Position numbers and translations under genes: made by a program. Shown here piece by piece: positions 1 to 6,829 of a stretch of DNA of 7,129 nt (positions within the stretch are counted from its first letter, which is position 1; every line of letters begins with the position of its first letter). Source of the DNA: CAZDML01 sp964506645 (GTDB lineage Bacteria > Elusimicrobiota > Elusimicrobia > 2-01-FULL-59-12); NCBI GenBank assembly GCA_964506645.1, contig CAZDML010000106.1:1-7129 (forward strand), read 5' to 3'. The notes under the pieces were generated by a model, which saw nothing but the letters and a program-made list of their open reading frames with translations, had not been told where the DNA came from and did not search any database.

Positions 1-673
1 GGGCATCGGTCAATTCGGACAAGCCGAGGGCAGCGGCGTGGCGTGTGCCAAGTCCTGACCCTGGATCTAAGTTTTTAGAAAGTGGGAGATGCGTGCCAAA
101 TCGGGTCACGCGGTCGCCTTCAATAATCACGGCACCGTCGTGGCCATCCGAATGCGGGTCGAACAGACTTTCCAGAAGCGCTCCCGATACACGGCCGCCC
201 AGGGGGTGACCGTTTTCGAGATGGCGATCCAGCGCGTCGTTTCCTTTTAACACAATCAAAGCCCCAATATGTTCCTTTGAAAAATAACGGATCGATCGGA
301 CGATGGCTGAAAAACTTCGTCCTTGTAGGGAAGCGCGATCTCCCGAGGCAAAACTGAGCCTCTCAAAAAAACGGCGCAGGTCATCCTGGAAGAGGCTGGC
401 CATCGATAAAATGACGATGGTTAGAATGCTTCGAAAGACGGAGGTCGTTAGCATAAGCCCGGTGTGGCTAGCGATGCCGTACACCGCAGATAGTATGAGG
501 ACTCCTTGCAAGACGCGGATGGCGCGGGCACGGCGCACCCAGATTAAGCAGAGATAAATCAGAAGGGTAACGGTGGCAATATCAAAAAGGTCGGCGATGT
601 GGGCATGACGAATGGAGAGCCAGGAGGCTTGAAGGAGAAGAGAAAACGGCAAGGGAGCCCAGGGCCAATTCAT
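1..673 (-). CDS. cdaA: CdaA-type membrane diadenylate cyclase, N-terminal 224 residues (3' end beyond the window)
   Basis: Makes the second messenger c-di-AMP from two ATP at the membrane. I translated this open frame by hand from ATG 673; it is open to the left edge and an in-frame stop lies upstream at 710-712. An N-terminal region has three hydrophobic segments (about residues 30-46, 54-70 and 78-95), followed by SLFQDDLRRFFERL, the typical linker of CdaA. The cyclase (DisA_N) domain then starts near IGALIVL and includes the catalytic DGAVII at 179-184 and GLGTRHAAALGLSE around 208-221. The family motif is RHR; here the third residue is Ala213. The start has only a weak Shine-Dalgarno sequence. 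It lies 93 bp after sufT in the same direction, with no clear terminator between. Family assignment is secure from the fold order and motifs; whether the enzyme is active is not settled by the sequence. Confidence 0.9.
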   Translation of the reverse strand, partial: MNWPWAPLPFSLLLQASWLSIRHAHIADLFDIATVTLLIYLCLIWVRRARAIRVLQGVLILSAVYGIASHTGLMLTTSVFRSILTIVILSMASLFQDDLRRFFERLSFASGDRASLQGRSFSAIVRSIRYFSKEHIGALIVLKGNDALDRHLENGHPLGGRVSGALLESLFDPHSDGHDGAVIIEGDRVTRFGTHLPLSKNLDPGSGLGTRHAAALGLSELTDA

Positions 674-689
674 AGCGTTATCTGGACCA

Positions 690-718
690 TTTTTAGCCGG
701 GCAAAAGCCTAATTTCAA
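690..718 (-). promoter_or_regulatory. Candidate sigma70-type promoter for cdaA
   Basis: On the minus strand TTGAAA (713-718, five of six consensus bases) is followed by a 17-nt spacer and TAAAAA (690-695, four of six). A transcript would start about 10 nt before the cdaA ATG. This could let cdaA be transcribed apart from the suf genes. It is a pattern match only, in an A+T-rich gap, and may be chance. Confidence 0.3.
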
Positions 719-766
719 GAGAAATCTGCGCTCTATCGCTCCGTTGTACCAGGATAAAACGCGAGT

Positions 767-1327
767 TTAGATCAGGCCGAGCTGGAGTTTGGCGGATTCG
801 CTCATCATGTCCTGGGTCCAGGTGGGCTCCAGAACGATTTCTACAGTGGCTTGTTTTACGGTTGGCAGGCGAGCAATTTTGGTTTGTGCGTCGTTTTGCA
901 GGACCGGTCCCATGCCGCAGCCGGGCGCGGTGAGTGTCATCTTCACATAGACTTTATGGCCGCCTTCCGGTAACGGGGTTACAGCGTTTTCGTAAACCAG
1001 TCCGAGGTCCACGACGTTGACCGGGATTTCCGGGTCATAAACGGTACGAAGCTCATACCAGATTTTTTCTTCCAGCTGTTCCTTCGTGAGGTTTCGTGGG
1101 GCGTCGTCGGCTTTTTTTTCTTCGACTTGAATACCGATCGCATCCGCATCCTGCCCATCAATGCGCACCATCCCGCCGTTTTGTGTCATCACGGTATAGG
1201 TTCCCCCTAACGATTGCATAATCCGAACTTCGGAATTGCGGTGCAAGCGAACCTTATAGCCGTCGGGAATCTGGACGACTTCAATATCACGCGTGACTTT
1301 AATGAGATCGGAAGGCCGGGTGTTCAT
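767..1327 (-). CDS. sufT: SufT, Fe-S cluster assembly/maturation protein with MIP18 (DUF59) domain
   Basis: SufT proteins act in Fe-S protein maturation, probably in cluster transfer or under high Fe-S demand. The 186-residue protein has the usual two-part layout. The N-terminal SufT-specific part (about 1-65) carries VTRDIEVVQIPDG, an R-I-M-Q-S-L-G-G-T-Y-T-V-M run and GGMVRIDGQDADA. The C-terminal MIP18-like domain (about 82-184) has DPEIPVNVVDLGLVY at 98-112, TLTAPGCGMG at 131-140 with the conserved Cys137, and the ending PTWTQDMMSESAKLQLG. Length and both ends fit the family, so the ATG at 1327 is very likely the start. Its 5' flank has no Shine-Dalgarno sequence and is A+T-rich, unlike the other genes here. 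It follows the DUF456 gene by 14 bp and is the last recognisable SUF gene of the cluster. Confidence 0.95.
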   Translation of the reverse strand: MNTRPSDLIKVTRDIEVVQIPDGYKVRLHRNSEVRIMQSLGGTYTVMTQNGGMVRIDGQDADAIGIQVEEKKADDAPRNLTKEQLEEKIWYELRTVYDPEIPVNVVDLGLVYENAVTPLPEGGHKVYVKMTLTAPGCGMGPVLQNDAQTKIARLPTVKQATVEIVLEPTWTQDMMSESAKLQLGLI

Positions 1328-1341
1328 AAAATAATTATAAC

Positions 1342-1821
1342 CTAGCGATAAAAGGAAATGAGAAAAACGGCAATCATCACAATGCCGATAGCGAGTTTAA
1401 AAACCGTGCCTACTAAAAATCCGAGCCAGGCATACAAACCCACTTTTGCGGCTTTGTGTAAATCGGGATTGGCGATCAGTTCTCCAATGAAGGCGCCAAG
1501 GAGCGGTCCCGTGAGAATTCCAGGAAAGCCCATAAAAATACCAAGGACCGAACCGATAATAAGGCCTATAACTGCTTCTTTGCTCGCCCCCGCGCGTTTG
1601 ACGCCGACCATGCTGGCCAGAAAATCCACACCGAAGGAAAAAAGTGTGAGGACTCCCAGAACTACAAGGGTCAGAACGCCGACGCGCTCAAAATGATCCA
1701 TCGCTGCCGCGCCCACGAGTCCTAGAAAAACAAGAGGAATGCCTGGCAGTGCGGGTAAAAACATCCCGAGAAATCCCAACGCTACAATGACGGCGACCAA
1801 AATCCACAGAAGTACGATCAT
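1342..1821 (-). CDS. DUF456 family integral membrane protein
   Basis: A 159-residue very hydrophobic protein of the DUF456 family, whose function is unknown. Hydrophobic segments lie at about 1-20, 26-42, 47-72, 84-115 (two Gly-rich segments) and 126-156. Family marks are LPALPGIPLVFLG at 22-34 and the Gly-rich block from GVKRAGASKEAVIGLIIG (73-90) through FPGILTGPLLGAFIGEL (99-115). The start ATG overlaps the DUF1232 stop in ATGA and has AAGGAG 8 nt upstream, so the two are translationally linked. The pair sits inside the suf cluster, between sufU and sufT. No enzymatic motif is visible. A small transporter or membrane-organising role would be guesswork. Confidence 0.85.
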   Translation of the reverse strand: MIVLLWILVAVIVALGFLGMFLPALPGIPLVFLGLVGAAAMDHFERVGVLTLVVLGVLTLFSFGVDFLASMVGVKRAGASKEAVIGLIIGSVLGIFMGFPGILTGPLLGAFIGELIANPDLHKAAKVGLYAWLGFLVGTVFKLAIGIVMIAVFLISFYR

Positions 1822-2030
1822 TGTGAACTCTCCTTATGTTTTTTCAGTGACTGATATAAAAGGACAGGTAAAAGTGCGGCAAGAATATCATCCAAATAGC
1901 CGATGGGTCCAACAATTCCTTCAGGAAGAAAATCATACGGCCACACCATATAAAAAATCACAAGGAAGAGAAATGTTTTGGGGTAACGCTCGAAGAAGGT
2001 GGCGAGAAATTCAACAACCAACTTTCGCAC
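1818..2030 (-). CDS. DUF1232 (YkvA-like) small membrane protein
   Basis: A 70-residue protein of the DUF1232 family, function unknown. The family signature is visible as WPYDFLPE (30-37) followed by GPIGYLDDILAALLP (41-55), the usual sequence of an aromatic/Pro-Asp-Pro-like turn and a G-Y-L-D-D helix. A first hydrophobic stretch covers about 18-31 and a second about 46-59, and the C-terminus is basic (SLKKHKESSQ). The start is GTG at 2030, chosen because a perfect AGGAGG lies 6 nt upstream. It begins 15 bp after sufU and its stop overlaps the start of the DUF456 gene in ATGA. The family is often encoded alone in genomes, so its place within a suf cluster is unusual. Confidence 0.85.
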   Translation of the reverse strand: MRKLVVEFLATFFERYPKTFLFLVIFYMVWPYDFLPEGIVGPIGYLDDILAALLPVLLYQSLKKHKESSQ

Positions 2031-2036
2031 AACGTG

Positions 2037-2042
2037 CCTCCT
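2037..2042 (-). promoter_or_regulatory. Strong Shine-Dalgarno sequence fixing the GTG start of the DUF1232 gene
   Basis: AGGAGG on the minus strand with a 6-nt spacer to GTG at 2030. It is the best ribosome site in the window and lies in the short gap after the sufU stop, so this small gene is likely well translated. Confidence 0.75.
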
Positions 2043-2045
2043 AAA

Positions 2046-2498
2046 CTACTCGGTGGAAACCGTCTGTGTTGGATTCTCTAAAGCCGCACGCAAGGTATGC
2101 CATGCCAAAATGGCGCATTTCACGCGAGTGGGGAACTCACAGACACCGGAGAAAACGGCCAGTTTTCCGAGCTCTTCGGCCTTGGGTTGGTCGGCTTTTG
2201 TGCCGGTGACAAGCTCGCGAAATTTTTCGACCAACGTTTCGGCTTCGGCTTTGGTTTTGCCTTTTACTTCATCGGTCATCACGGAGGCGGCCGACTTCGA
2301 GATGGCGCAGCCCGACCCTTGAAAACTGATGTCTTCGATTTTGTCCCCCGCCATTTTGAGATATACCGTCACTTTATCACCGCAGAGCGGGTTATGGCCG
2401 TTGGCCTGGCGTGAGGCGTTCTCAATCACATGAAAATTATGCGGCCGCTTGCTGTGGTCGAGAATGACTTCCTGATAGAGGTCCGAGAGCTCAGACAT
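2046..2498 (-). CDS. sufU: SufU, zinc-binding sulfur-transfer/scaffold protein of the SUF system
   Basis: SufU accepts persulfide sulfur from the cysteine desulfurase SufS, through its zinc site, and passes it to SufBCD. The frame is open to an ATG at 2564, but I take the ATG at 2498, because SufU proteins begin like MSELSDLYQEVILDHSKRPH and the longer start would add 22 unrelated residues. From 2498 the protein has 150 residues. Zinc-ligand positions are all present: Cys39 and Asp41 in NPLCGDK, Cys64 in GSGCAISKSAASVM, and Cys128 in RVKCAILAW. The approximately 20-residue segment at 98-116, before the last Cys, marks SufU rather than IscU. An additional Cys120 is present. The start overlaps the end of sufD by 8 bp. 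The usual partner gene sufS is not adjacent. Confidence 0.93.
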   Translation of the reverse strand: MSELSDLYQEVILDHSKRPHNFHVIENASRQANGHNPLCGDKVTVYLKMAGDKIEDISFQGSGCAISKSAASVMTDEVKGKTKAEAETLVEKFRELVTGTKADQPKAEELGKLAVFSGVCEFPTRVKCAILAWHTLRAALENPTQTVSTE

Positions 2499-3726
2499 GG
2501 GATCCCCGCTGAAACTTCGCGAACAAAAGCTGTCCGAGGCCTTCACGAAGAGGGGCGAGCTCAATGGCTTCGATCATCTCGCTGGCGAACGCGTAAATCA
2601 TGAGTTTGCGGGCTTCCTCGAGCGGAATGCCACGGGAGCGCATGTAGAAAAGCGCGTCGGCGTTCATCTGTCCGACCGTGGCGCCATGCTTGCACTTCAC
2701 ATCGTTGGCGAAAATTTTCAGCTCAGGTTTGGTGTTAATGAGCGCATCGTTGGAGAGGAGAAGATTCTTGTTCGATTGGATCGCATCGGTCTTCTGGGCG
2801 TTGATTTGAACGATCACATGGCCGTCAAAGACGCCGCGGGATTTGTCATCCAGGATGCCCTTGTAGTACTCGCGGCTGGTCCCATGCGGTTTGGCGTGAT
2901 CAATAAAGGTATGGCTGTCGGTCAGCTGGGTACCATGGACCATGTAGAGACCATTCAATAAGCATTCCGCCCCTTCTTCCCCCAGCAGGACGCGGATATC
3001 ATTGCGGTAGATCGCGGCGCCCAGCAAAATGGCATGCGAATTGAAAACGCTGGAGCGTCCCTGTTTTACGTGCAGAGAGCTGGTATGGTACGCCTTCTCG
3101 CTTTCGCGCTGGAGTTTGTAGTGATCCACGCGCGCGTTATCTCCCACAAAGACTTCCGTGACCACGTTGGTCCAATAAAGGCCATCGGAGGGGCTGGCAT
3201 AACTTTCAACGACGCTGGCTTTGGATTCAGGATCAGCAACAATGAGAACGCGGGAATGGGACGCCGCGACTTCTTTGCCCGGCTCGGAAATAAAGAGGAG
3301 ATGTATCGGATGCGCTACCTTGACCCCTTTGGGAATGGAGACGTAGGCGCCATCGGTGAAGGAAGCGGCGTTCAGCGCGGTGAAGGCCTGTCCTGATACA
3401 GAGGCGGCCTGGCCGATATATTTTTCCAGATCATTGGGAATCTGGGCCATCGAACCGGCTTGGATCCCGCTGTCTTTAGGAAGGGTGGAAAGGGCTGCGG
3501 CGTAGCGGCCGTTGACGAAGACGAGTTGGAGAGCTTCCAGTCCTCTGAAAGAGAGTTTTTGAATCGCGTCCGCCGACAGCGTGGCCGCGGGAGCGGCGGC
3601 AAAAGAGGTCTTCGCGATCGGCGAAATATCCGTGAAGCGCCAGGCTTCCAGTTTCTGCGTGGGGAAGCCGATCTTGTCGAATTCTGTTCTACCCGCTTCG
3701 CGGACGTTTTTAACGGCAGTAGTCAT
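2491..3726 (-). CDS. sufD: SufD, scaffold subunit of the SufBC2D complex
   Basis: SufD pairs with SufB on the SufC ATPase dimer to form the cytosolic Fe-S assembly complex. At 411 residues it has the normal family length. The N-terminal region contains GFPTQKLEAWRFTDISPIA (20-38), the standard SufD opening. The central right-handed beta-helix core follows, including the DGAYVSIPKGVKVAHPIHLLF block. The C-terminal core has DVKCKHGATVGQMNADALFYMRSRG. In it His347 matches the His that, with a SufB Cys, forms the cluster site in the E. coli complex (His360 there). Start ATG overlaps the sufC stop in ATGA, so translation is likely coupled; only a weak Shine-Dalgarno sequence is seen. The 3' end overlaps sufU by 8 bp, leaving no room for sufS. 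Confidence 0.95.
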   Translation of the reverse strand: MTTAVKNVREAGRTEFDKIGFPTQKLEAWRFTDISPIAKTSFAAAPAATLSADAIQKLSFRGLEALQLVFVNGRYAAALSTLPKDSGIQAGSMAQIPNDLEKYIGQAASVSGQAFTALNAASFTDGAYVSIPKGVKVAHPIHLLFISEPGKEVAASHSRVLIVADPESKASVVESYASPSDGLYWTNVVTEVFVGDNARVDHYKLQRESEKAYHTSSLHVKQGRSSVFNSHAILLGAAIYRNDIRVLLGEEGAECLLNGLYMVHGTQLTDSHTFIDHAKPHGTSREYYKGILDDKSRGVFDGHVIVQINAQKTDAIQSNKNLLLSNDALINTKPELKIFANDVKCKHGATVGQMNADALFYMRSRGIPLEEARKLMIYAFASEMIEAIELAPLREGLGQLLFAKFQRGSHV

Positions 3727-4487
3727 TTGGACGCTACCGCCTTTTCCTCGATCCAGCCGTAGCCTTTCTGTTCGAGTTCCAGCGCCAGCTCCTTGCCGCC
3801 GGATTTCACGATACGGCCGCCGGAGAGTACATGCACAAAGTCCGGCTGAATGTAATTCAGCAGGCGCTGGTAGTGGGTCACGACGATCAGCGCGCGCTCT
3901 TTGTTGCGCAGCGCGTTGACGCCTTTAGAAACGATCTGGAGGGCGTCGATATCGAGGCCGGAATCGGTTTCATCGAGAAGTCCGAGCTTGGGTTCGAGAA
4001 TCGCCATCTGGAGGATTTCATTGCGCTTTTTCTCGCCGCCGGAAAATCCTTCGTTCACGCCACGGGAGAGCATCGCCGGATCCATCTCTACGAGTTTGGC
4101 TTTTTCCTTGATCATTTTTAGGAAATCCATCGCGTCCAGATCCGGCAGTCCATTGTGCTTTCGGATCGAGTTCAGCGCGGTCTTCATGAAATAGTTATTC
4201 GTGACGCCGGAAATTTCGACGGGGTATTGAAACGCGAGGAAAACGCCTTCGGCAGCGCGGACTTCGGGGGCCAGATCCAGCAGGTTTTTCCCCTCGTAGA
4301 TCGCTTCTCCCTTCGTCACGGTGTAGCCGTCGCGACCCGCCAGAACATTGGCGAGCGTGCTTTTGCCGGACCCGTTGGGTCCCATGATGGCATGGACTTC
4401 GCCTTTATTCACCTTGAGCGTAATGCCCTTGAGAATAGGTTTATCACCGACGTTGGCATGTAAATTCTTAATTTCAAGCATAGACAT
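3723..4487 (-). CDS. sufC: SufC, ABC-type ATPase of the SufBC2D complex
   Basis: SufC hydrolyses ATP to drive the shape change of SufB-SufD during cluster assembly; it is cytosolic and not part of a transporter. The 254 residues show Walker A GPNGSGKST (36-44), a Q-loop at FQYPVEISG (86-94), the ABC signature SGGEKKR (149-155), Walker B with LGLLDETDSGLDID (168-181, catalytic Glu173) and the H-loop VVTHYQRLL with His205. The DETDSGLDIDAL form is typical of SufC. ATG 4487 is preferred over the ATG at 4481 because AAGGAG (4496-4501) is 8 nt from the first. It follows the unrecognised inserted gene by 35 bp and has its own ribosome site, unlike the coupled genes around it. Confidence 0.97.
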   Translation of the reverse strand: MSMLEIKNLHANVGDKPILKGITLKVNKGEVHAIMGPNGSGKSTLANVLAGRDGYTVTKGEAIYEGKNLLDLAPEVRAAEGVFLAFQYPVEISGVTNNYFMKTALNSIRKHNGLPDLDAMDFLKMIKEKAKLVEMDPAMLSRGVNEGFSGGEKKRNEILQMAILEPKLGLLDETDSGLDIDALQIVSKGVNALRNKERALIVVTHYQRLLNYIQPDFVHVLSGGRIVKSGGKELALELEQKGYGWIEEKAVASK

Positions 4488-4522
4488 TGATAAGACTCCT
4501 TGAAGTATTTAAAAGTTATGGA

Positions 4523-5329
4523 TTAACAGTGGTCTGGTCGCGATATTGGTACAACTAGCAATTCACTGCTTTCGGATCGCCAACGGATCCATCCGATGGG
4601 GCAAGAAGGCAAATGGAGCACTTCTTCCAATACTTCTTTAGCGTAAGTTGGATCGCGTTCCACTTCTTTTTTCGATAAAGTCGTGCAGGTCTTCCCTTTA
4701 TTACAGGTTACTTTCAACCAATTCCCATTAAATTCTGAAGATTTCGGCACTTCCAATCCCTTATCCTCGGAACCATCCCAATAGTAGGTATCACAATCCC
4801 CAATTTTTGTGCGTCCAGGATATTTATACATTGCAACTGGCTTCCTGTCGCTTGTGCGTAGAGCGCGGGTAATAACTATCCATTCCTTTAGGGGTATAAC
4901 CTTAAATGTGTATCCAGAAACGGGTTTTTTTGAAATAAAACCAGAATCTATTGATGTGTTAGATAAAACTTCGTAAAAATTCTTGTCTTCACTTTTAATT
5001 AGAAATTCATAGCTTCGTAAATCGTCCTGCATTCCCATGCCAAAAGGTGTAAATCCACAGTCTTGTAGGACAAAACGATCTATCGTGCATGGGATTGACC
5101 TTTTTTGCGAGTGCTGCTTAAAAATCGGCATTTCCAGCTTTAGATCTGGGCCGTGTTCCTTACCGTCAGCGTCATACTTCCGAGCTACTTCGACTGATAG
5201 AATTTGTGAGTTTGAATCTATTTTTAAACCACCTACCCCTTCACCTCCATAGCAGTAAGCGATTTGAGTAGTTAAACAAATTAATCCGCATAACAAAGAA
5301 AATGAGACGAGCCTAGTCTGTAACGTCAT
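4523..5329 (-). CDS. Unrecognised exported Cys-containing protein inserted between sufB and sufC
   Basis: I do not recognise this 268-residue protein. Residues 1-25 look like a Sec signal peptide: a basic start (MTLQTRL), a hydrophobic core (VSFSLLCGLICL) and small residues before Cys26. The lipobox fit is poor, with Tyr just before Cys26, so a lipoprotein is unlikely. The mature part has Cys at 81, 91, 179, 209, 215, 243 and the very last residue 268, which would suit disulfides in an exported protein. It contains YEFLIKSEDKNFYEVLS and a late acidic-basic helix-like stretch (TLSKKEVERDPTYAKEVLEE, 217-236). No catalytic motif is evident. Its start overlaps the sufB stop in ATGA, with GAAGG 9 nt upstream. 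By eye, lines inside the gene are about 27-47% G+C against about 60% in a neighbouring sufC line, and codon use is more A/T-ending, which suggests later acquisition. Reality of the gene is likely; function unknown. Confidence 0.75.
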   Translation of the reverse strand: MTLQTRLVSFSLLCGLICLTTQIAYCYGGEGVGGLKIDSNSQILSVEVARKYDADGKEHGPDLKLEMPIFKQHSQKRSIPCTIDRFVLQDCGFTPFGMGMQDDLRSYEFLIKSEDKNFYEVLSNTSIDSGFISKKPVSGYTFKVIPLKEWIVITRALRTSDRKPVAMYKYPGRTKIGDCDTYYWDGSEDKGLEVPKSSEFNGNWLKVTCNKGKTCTTLSKKEVERDPTYAKEVLEEVLHLPSCPIGWIRWRSESSELLVVPISRPDHC

Positions 5330-6771
5330 CCGACTGAGCCTTCGAGGCTGACGGAGAGCAGTTTTTGCGCTTCAACGGCGAACTCCATGGGAAGTTCTTT
5401 GAAGACCTGGCGGCAGAAACCGTTGACGATCATCGAGACGGCATCTTCGGAAGAGATCCCGCGCTGACGGCAGTAAAAGAGCTGATCTTCCCCGATCTTG
5501 GACGTTGTCGCTTCATGTTCCATCTGAGCGGTCGGTTCGTTGACTTCGAGATACGGGAACGTGTGTGCGCCGCAGACATCGCTCATGAGTAACGAATCGC
5601 ACTGAGAGTAGTTTCGCGCGCCCGTAGCGCCTTTCATGATTTTGACCATGCCGCGGTAGGTGTTCTGGCCATGTCCGGCGGAAATGCCTTTCGAGACAAT
5701 CGTACTGCGTGTATTTTTCCCTACGTGAATCATCTTCGTGCCGGTGTCAGCCTGCTGATAGTTGTTGGCCAGGGCGACCGAATAAAATTCTCCCACCGAA
5801 TTATCCCCTTTCAAAATGCAGCTGGGGTATTTCCAGGTGATGGCAGAGCCTGTTTCGACCTGCGTCCAGGAAATCTTCGAGTTCACGCCTTTGCAGAGGC
5901 CGCGCTTGGTGACGAAATTGTAGATGCCGCCCTTGCCGTTCTTGTCCCCTGGATACCAGTTTTGAACGGTGGAGTATTTGATCTGGGCGTTATCGAGTGC
6001 GACCAGTTCCACCACCGCGGCATGCAGCTGGTTGATATCGCGCATGGGAGCGGTACAGCCTTCGAGATAGCTCACGTAGGCGCCTTCTTCAGCGACAATG
6101 AGTGTTCGTTCGAACTGGCCGGTTTCGGCGGCGTTGATACGGAAATAGGTGGAGAGTTCCATCGGACAGCGGACGCCTTTGGGAACGAAGCAGAAGGAAC
6201 CATCGCTGAAGACAGCGGCATTTAAGGCGGCGAAGAAATTGTCTTTGACGGGAACGACGGAGCCGAGGTACTGCTTGATCAAATCGGGGTGCTCACGGAC
6301 GGCTTCGGAGAAGGAGCAGAAAATAATGCCGAGTTCAGCGAGCTGCTTTCGGAAGGTGGTGGCCACCGAGGCGCTGTCAATAATCGCATCCACGGCCACA
6401 CCGCTCAAGCGCTTTTGCTCTTCGAGTGAAATGCCAAGTTTGTCGAATGTGGCGCGAATTTCCGGATCAACTTCGTCCAGGCTCTTGAGCGACGGTTTGG
6501 CTTTGGGTGCAGAGTAGTAATAGAGATTCTGATAATCGATCGGTGCGTAATGAACGTTCTGCCAGGTCGGTTCTTTCATTTCCTTCCAGGCTTTAAATGC
6601 TTTCAGGCGCCAGTCGAGCATCCATTCGGGCTCCTGTTTCTTGGCAGAAATGAGACGAATGATGTCTTCGTTGAGTCCGCGCGGGACGGTTTCCGATTCA
6701 ATATTGGAAACAAAACCCCACTTGTACTCTTGCTTGGTTAAATCACGAATAGCGGCATTGGACTCTGACAT
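5326..6771 (-). CDS. sufB: SufB, core scaffold subunit of the SufBC2D Fe-S assembly complex
   Basis: SufB receives sulfur and holds the nascent cluster at its interface with SufD. The 481-residue protein is full length for the family. Key motifs: YKWGFVSNIESE (16-27), AALNAAVFSDGSFCFVPKGV (181-200), EGCTAP around Cys239 (sulfur-accepting Cys of the beta-helix core), and GATGARNYSQCDSLL with Cys391. Cys391 and Glu420 lie at the same distance from the C-terminus as the E. coli cluster-site residues Cys405 and Glu434. The end also has GEDQLFYCRQRGIS. ATG 6771 has AGGAG (6777-6781) 5 nt upstream. It is the first suf gene, 71 bp after the preceding gene's stop, with an IscR-like operator in that gap. 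No zinc-ribbon or intein insertion is seen. Confidence 0.97.
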   Translation of the reverse strand: MSESNAAIRDLTKQEYKWGFVSNIESETVPRGLNEDIIRLISAKKQEPEWMLDWRLKAFKAWKEMKEPTWQNVHYAPIDYQNLYYYSAPKAKPSLKSLDEVDPEIRATFDKLGISLEEQKRLSGVAVDAIIDSASVATTFRKQLAELGIIFCSFSEAVREHPDLIKQYLGSVVPVKDNFFAALNAAVFSDGSFCFVPKGVRCPMELSTYFRINAAETGQFERTLIVAEEGAYVSYLEGCTAPMRDINQLHAAVVELVALDNAQIKYSTVQNWYPGDKNGKGGIYNFVTKRGLCKGVNSKISWTQVETGSAITWKYPSCILKGDNSVGEFYSVALANNYQQADTGTKMIHVGKNTRSTIVSKGISAGHGQNTYRGMVKIMKGATGARNYSQCDSLLMSDVCGAHTFPYLEVNEPTAQMEHEATTSKIGEDQLFYCRQRGISSEDAVSMIVNGFCRQVFKELPMEFAVEAQKLLSVSLEGSVG

Positions 6772-6800
6772 GGCCTCTCCTAAATTTCAGGTGTGTCATG

Positions 6801-6829
6801 AGCGTATCATATATGACTGTATTAGTCAA
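6801..6829 (-). promoter_or_regulatory. sufB: Candidate suf operon promoter
   Basis: Reading the minus strand, TTGACT (6824-6829, five of six -35 bases) is followed by 17 nt and TACGCT (6801-6806, only three of six -10 bases). A better -10-like hexamer, TATGAT (6806-6811), is 12 nt from that -35, too close for a standard sigma70 promoter. A start between 6794 and 6800 would give a leader of about 23-29 nt. The -35 lies inside the palindrome described separately. Confidence 0.45.

Noticed and set aside
303..557. Plus-strand open frame across the left part of the window
   Set aside because: It is antisense to the membrane and linker region of the cdaA frame, is rich in Arg/Lys and Ser with no recognisable motif, and is best explained as a shadow.
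699..724. Possible terminator in the sufT-cdaA gap
   Set aside because: Only very short stems are seen (GGC/GCC around TTTT; ATTTC/GAAAT around TCTT), without a G+C-rich stem and T-tract.
2499..2564. Longer SufU start at ATG 2564
   Set aside because: It would add 22 residues with no family resemblance and lies wholly within sufD coding sequence; the ATG at 2498 begins with the standard SufU N-terminus.
5249..5329. Lipoprotein signal at Cys26 of the inserted exported protein
   Set aside because: The residues before the Cys (QIAY) do not fit a lipobox, which needs a small residue at -1 and usually Leu at -3.
5337..5349. Small hairpin AGCCT-TCG-AGGCT near the end of sufB
   Set aside because: Only a 5-bp stem with a 3-nt loop inside coding sequence and no T-run after it on the minus strand, so not supportable as a terminator.
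5671..6225. 184-codon plus-strand frame opposite sufB
   Set aside because: It mirrors a highly conserved sufB region; such long antisense frames are common opposite biased-codon genes, and it has no family motif or ribosome site that I can see.
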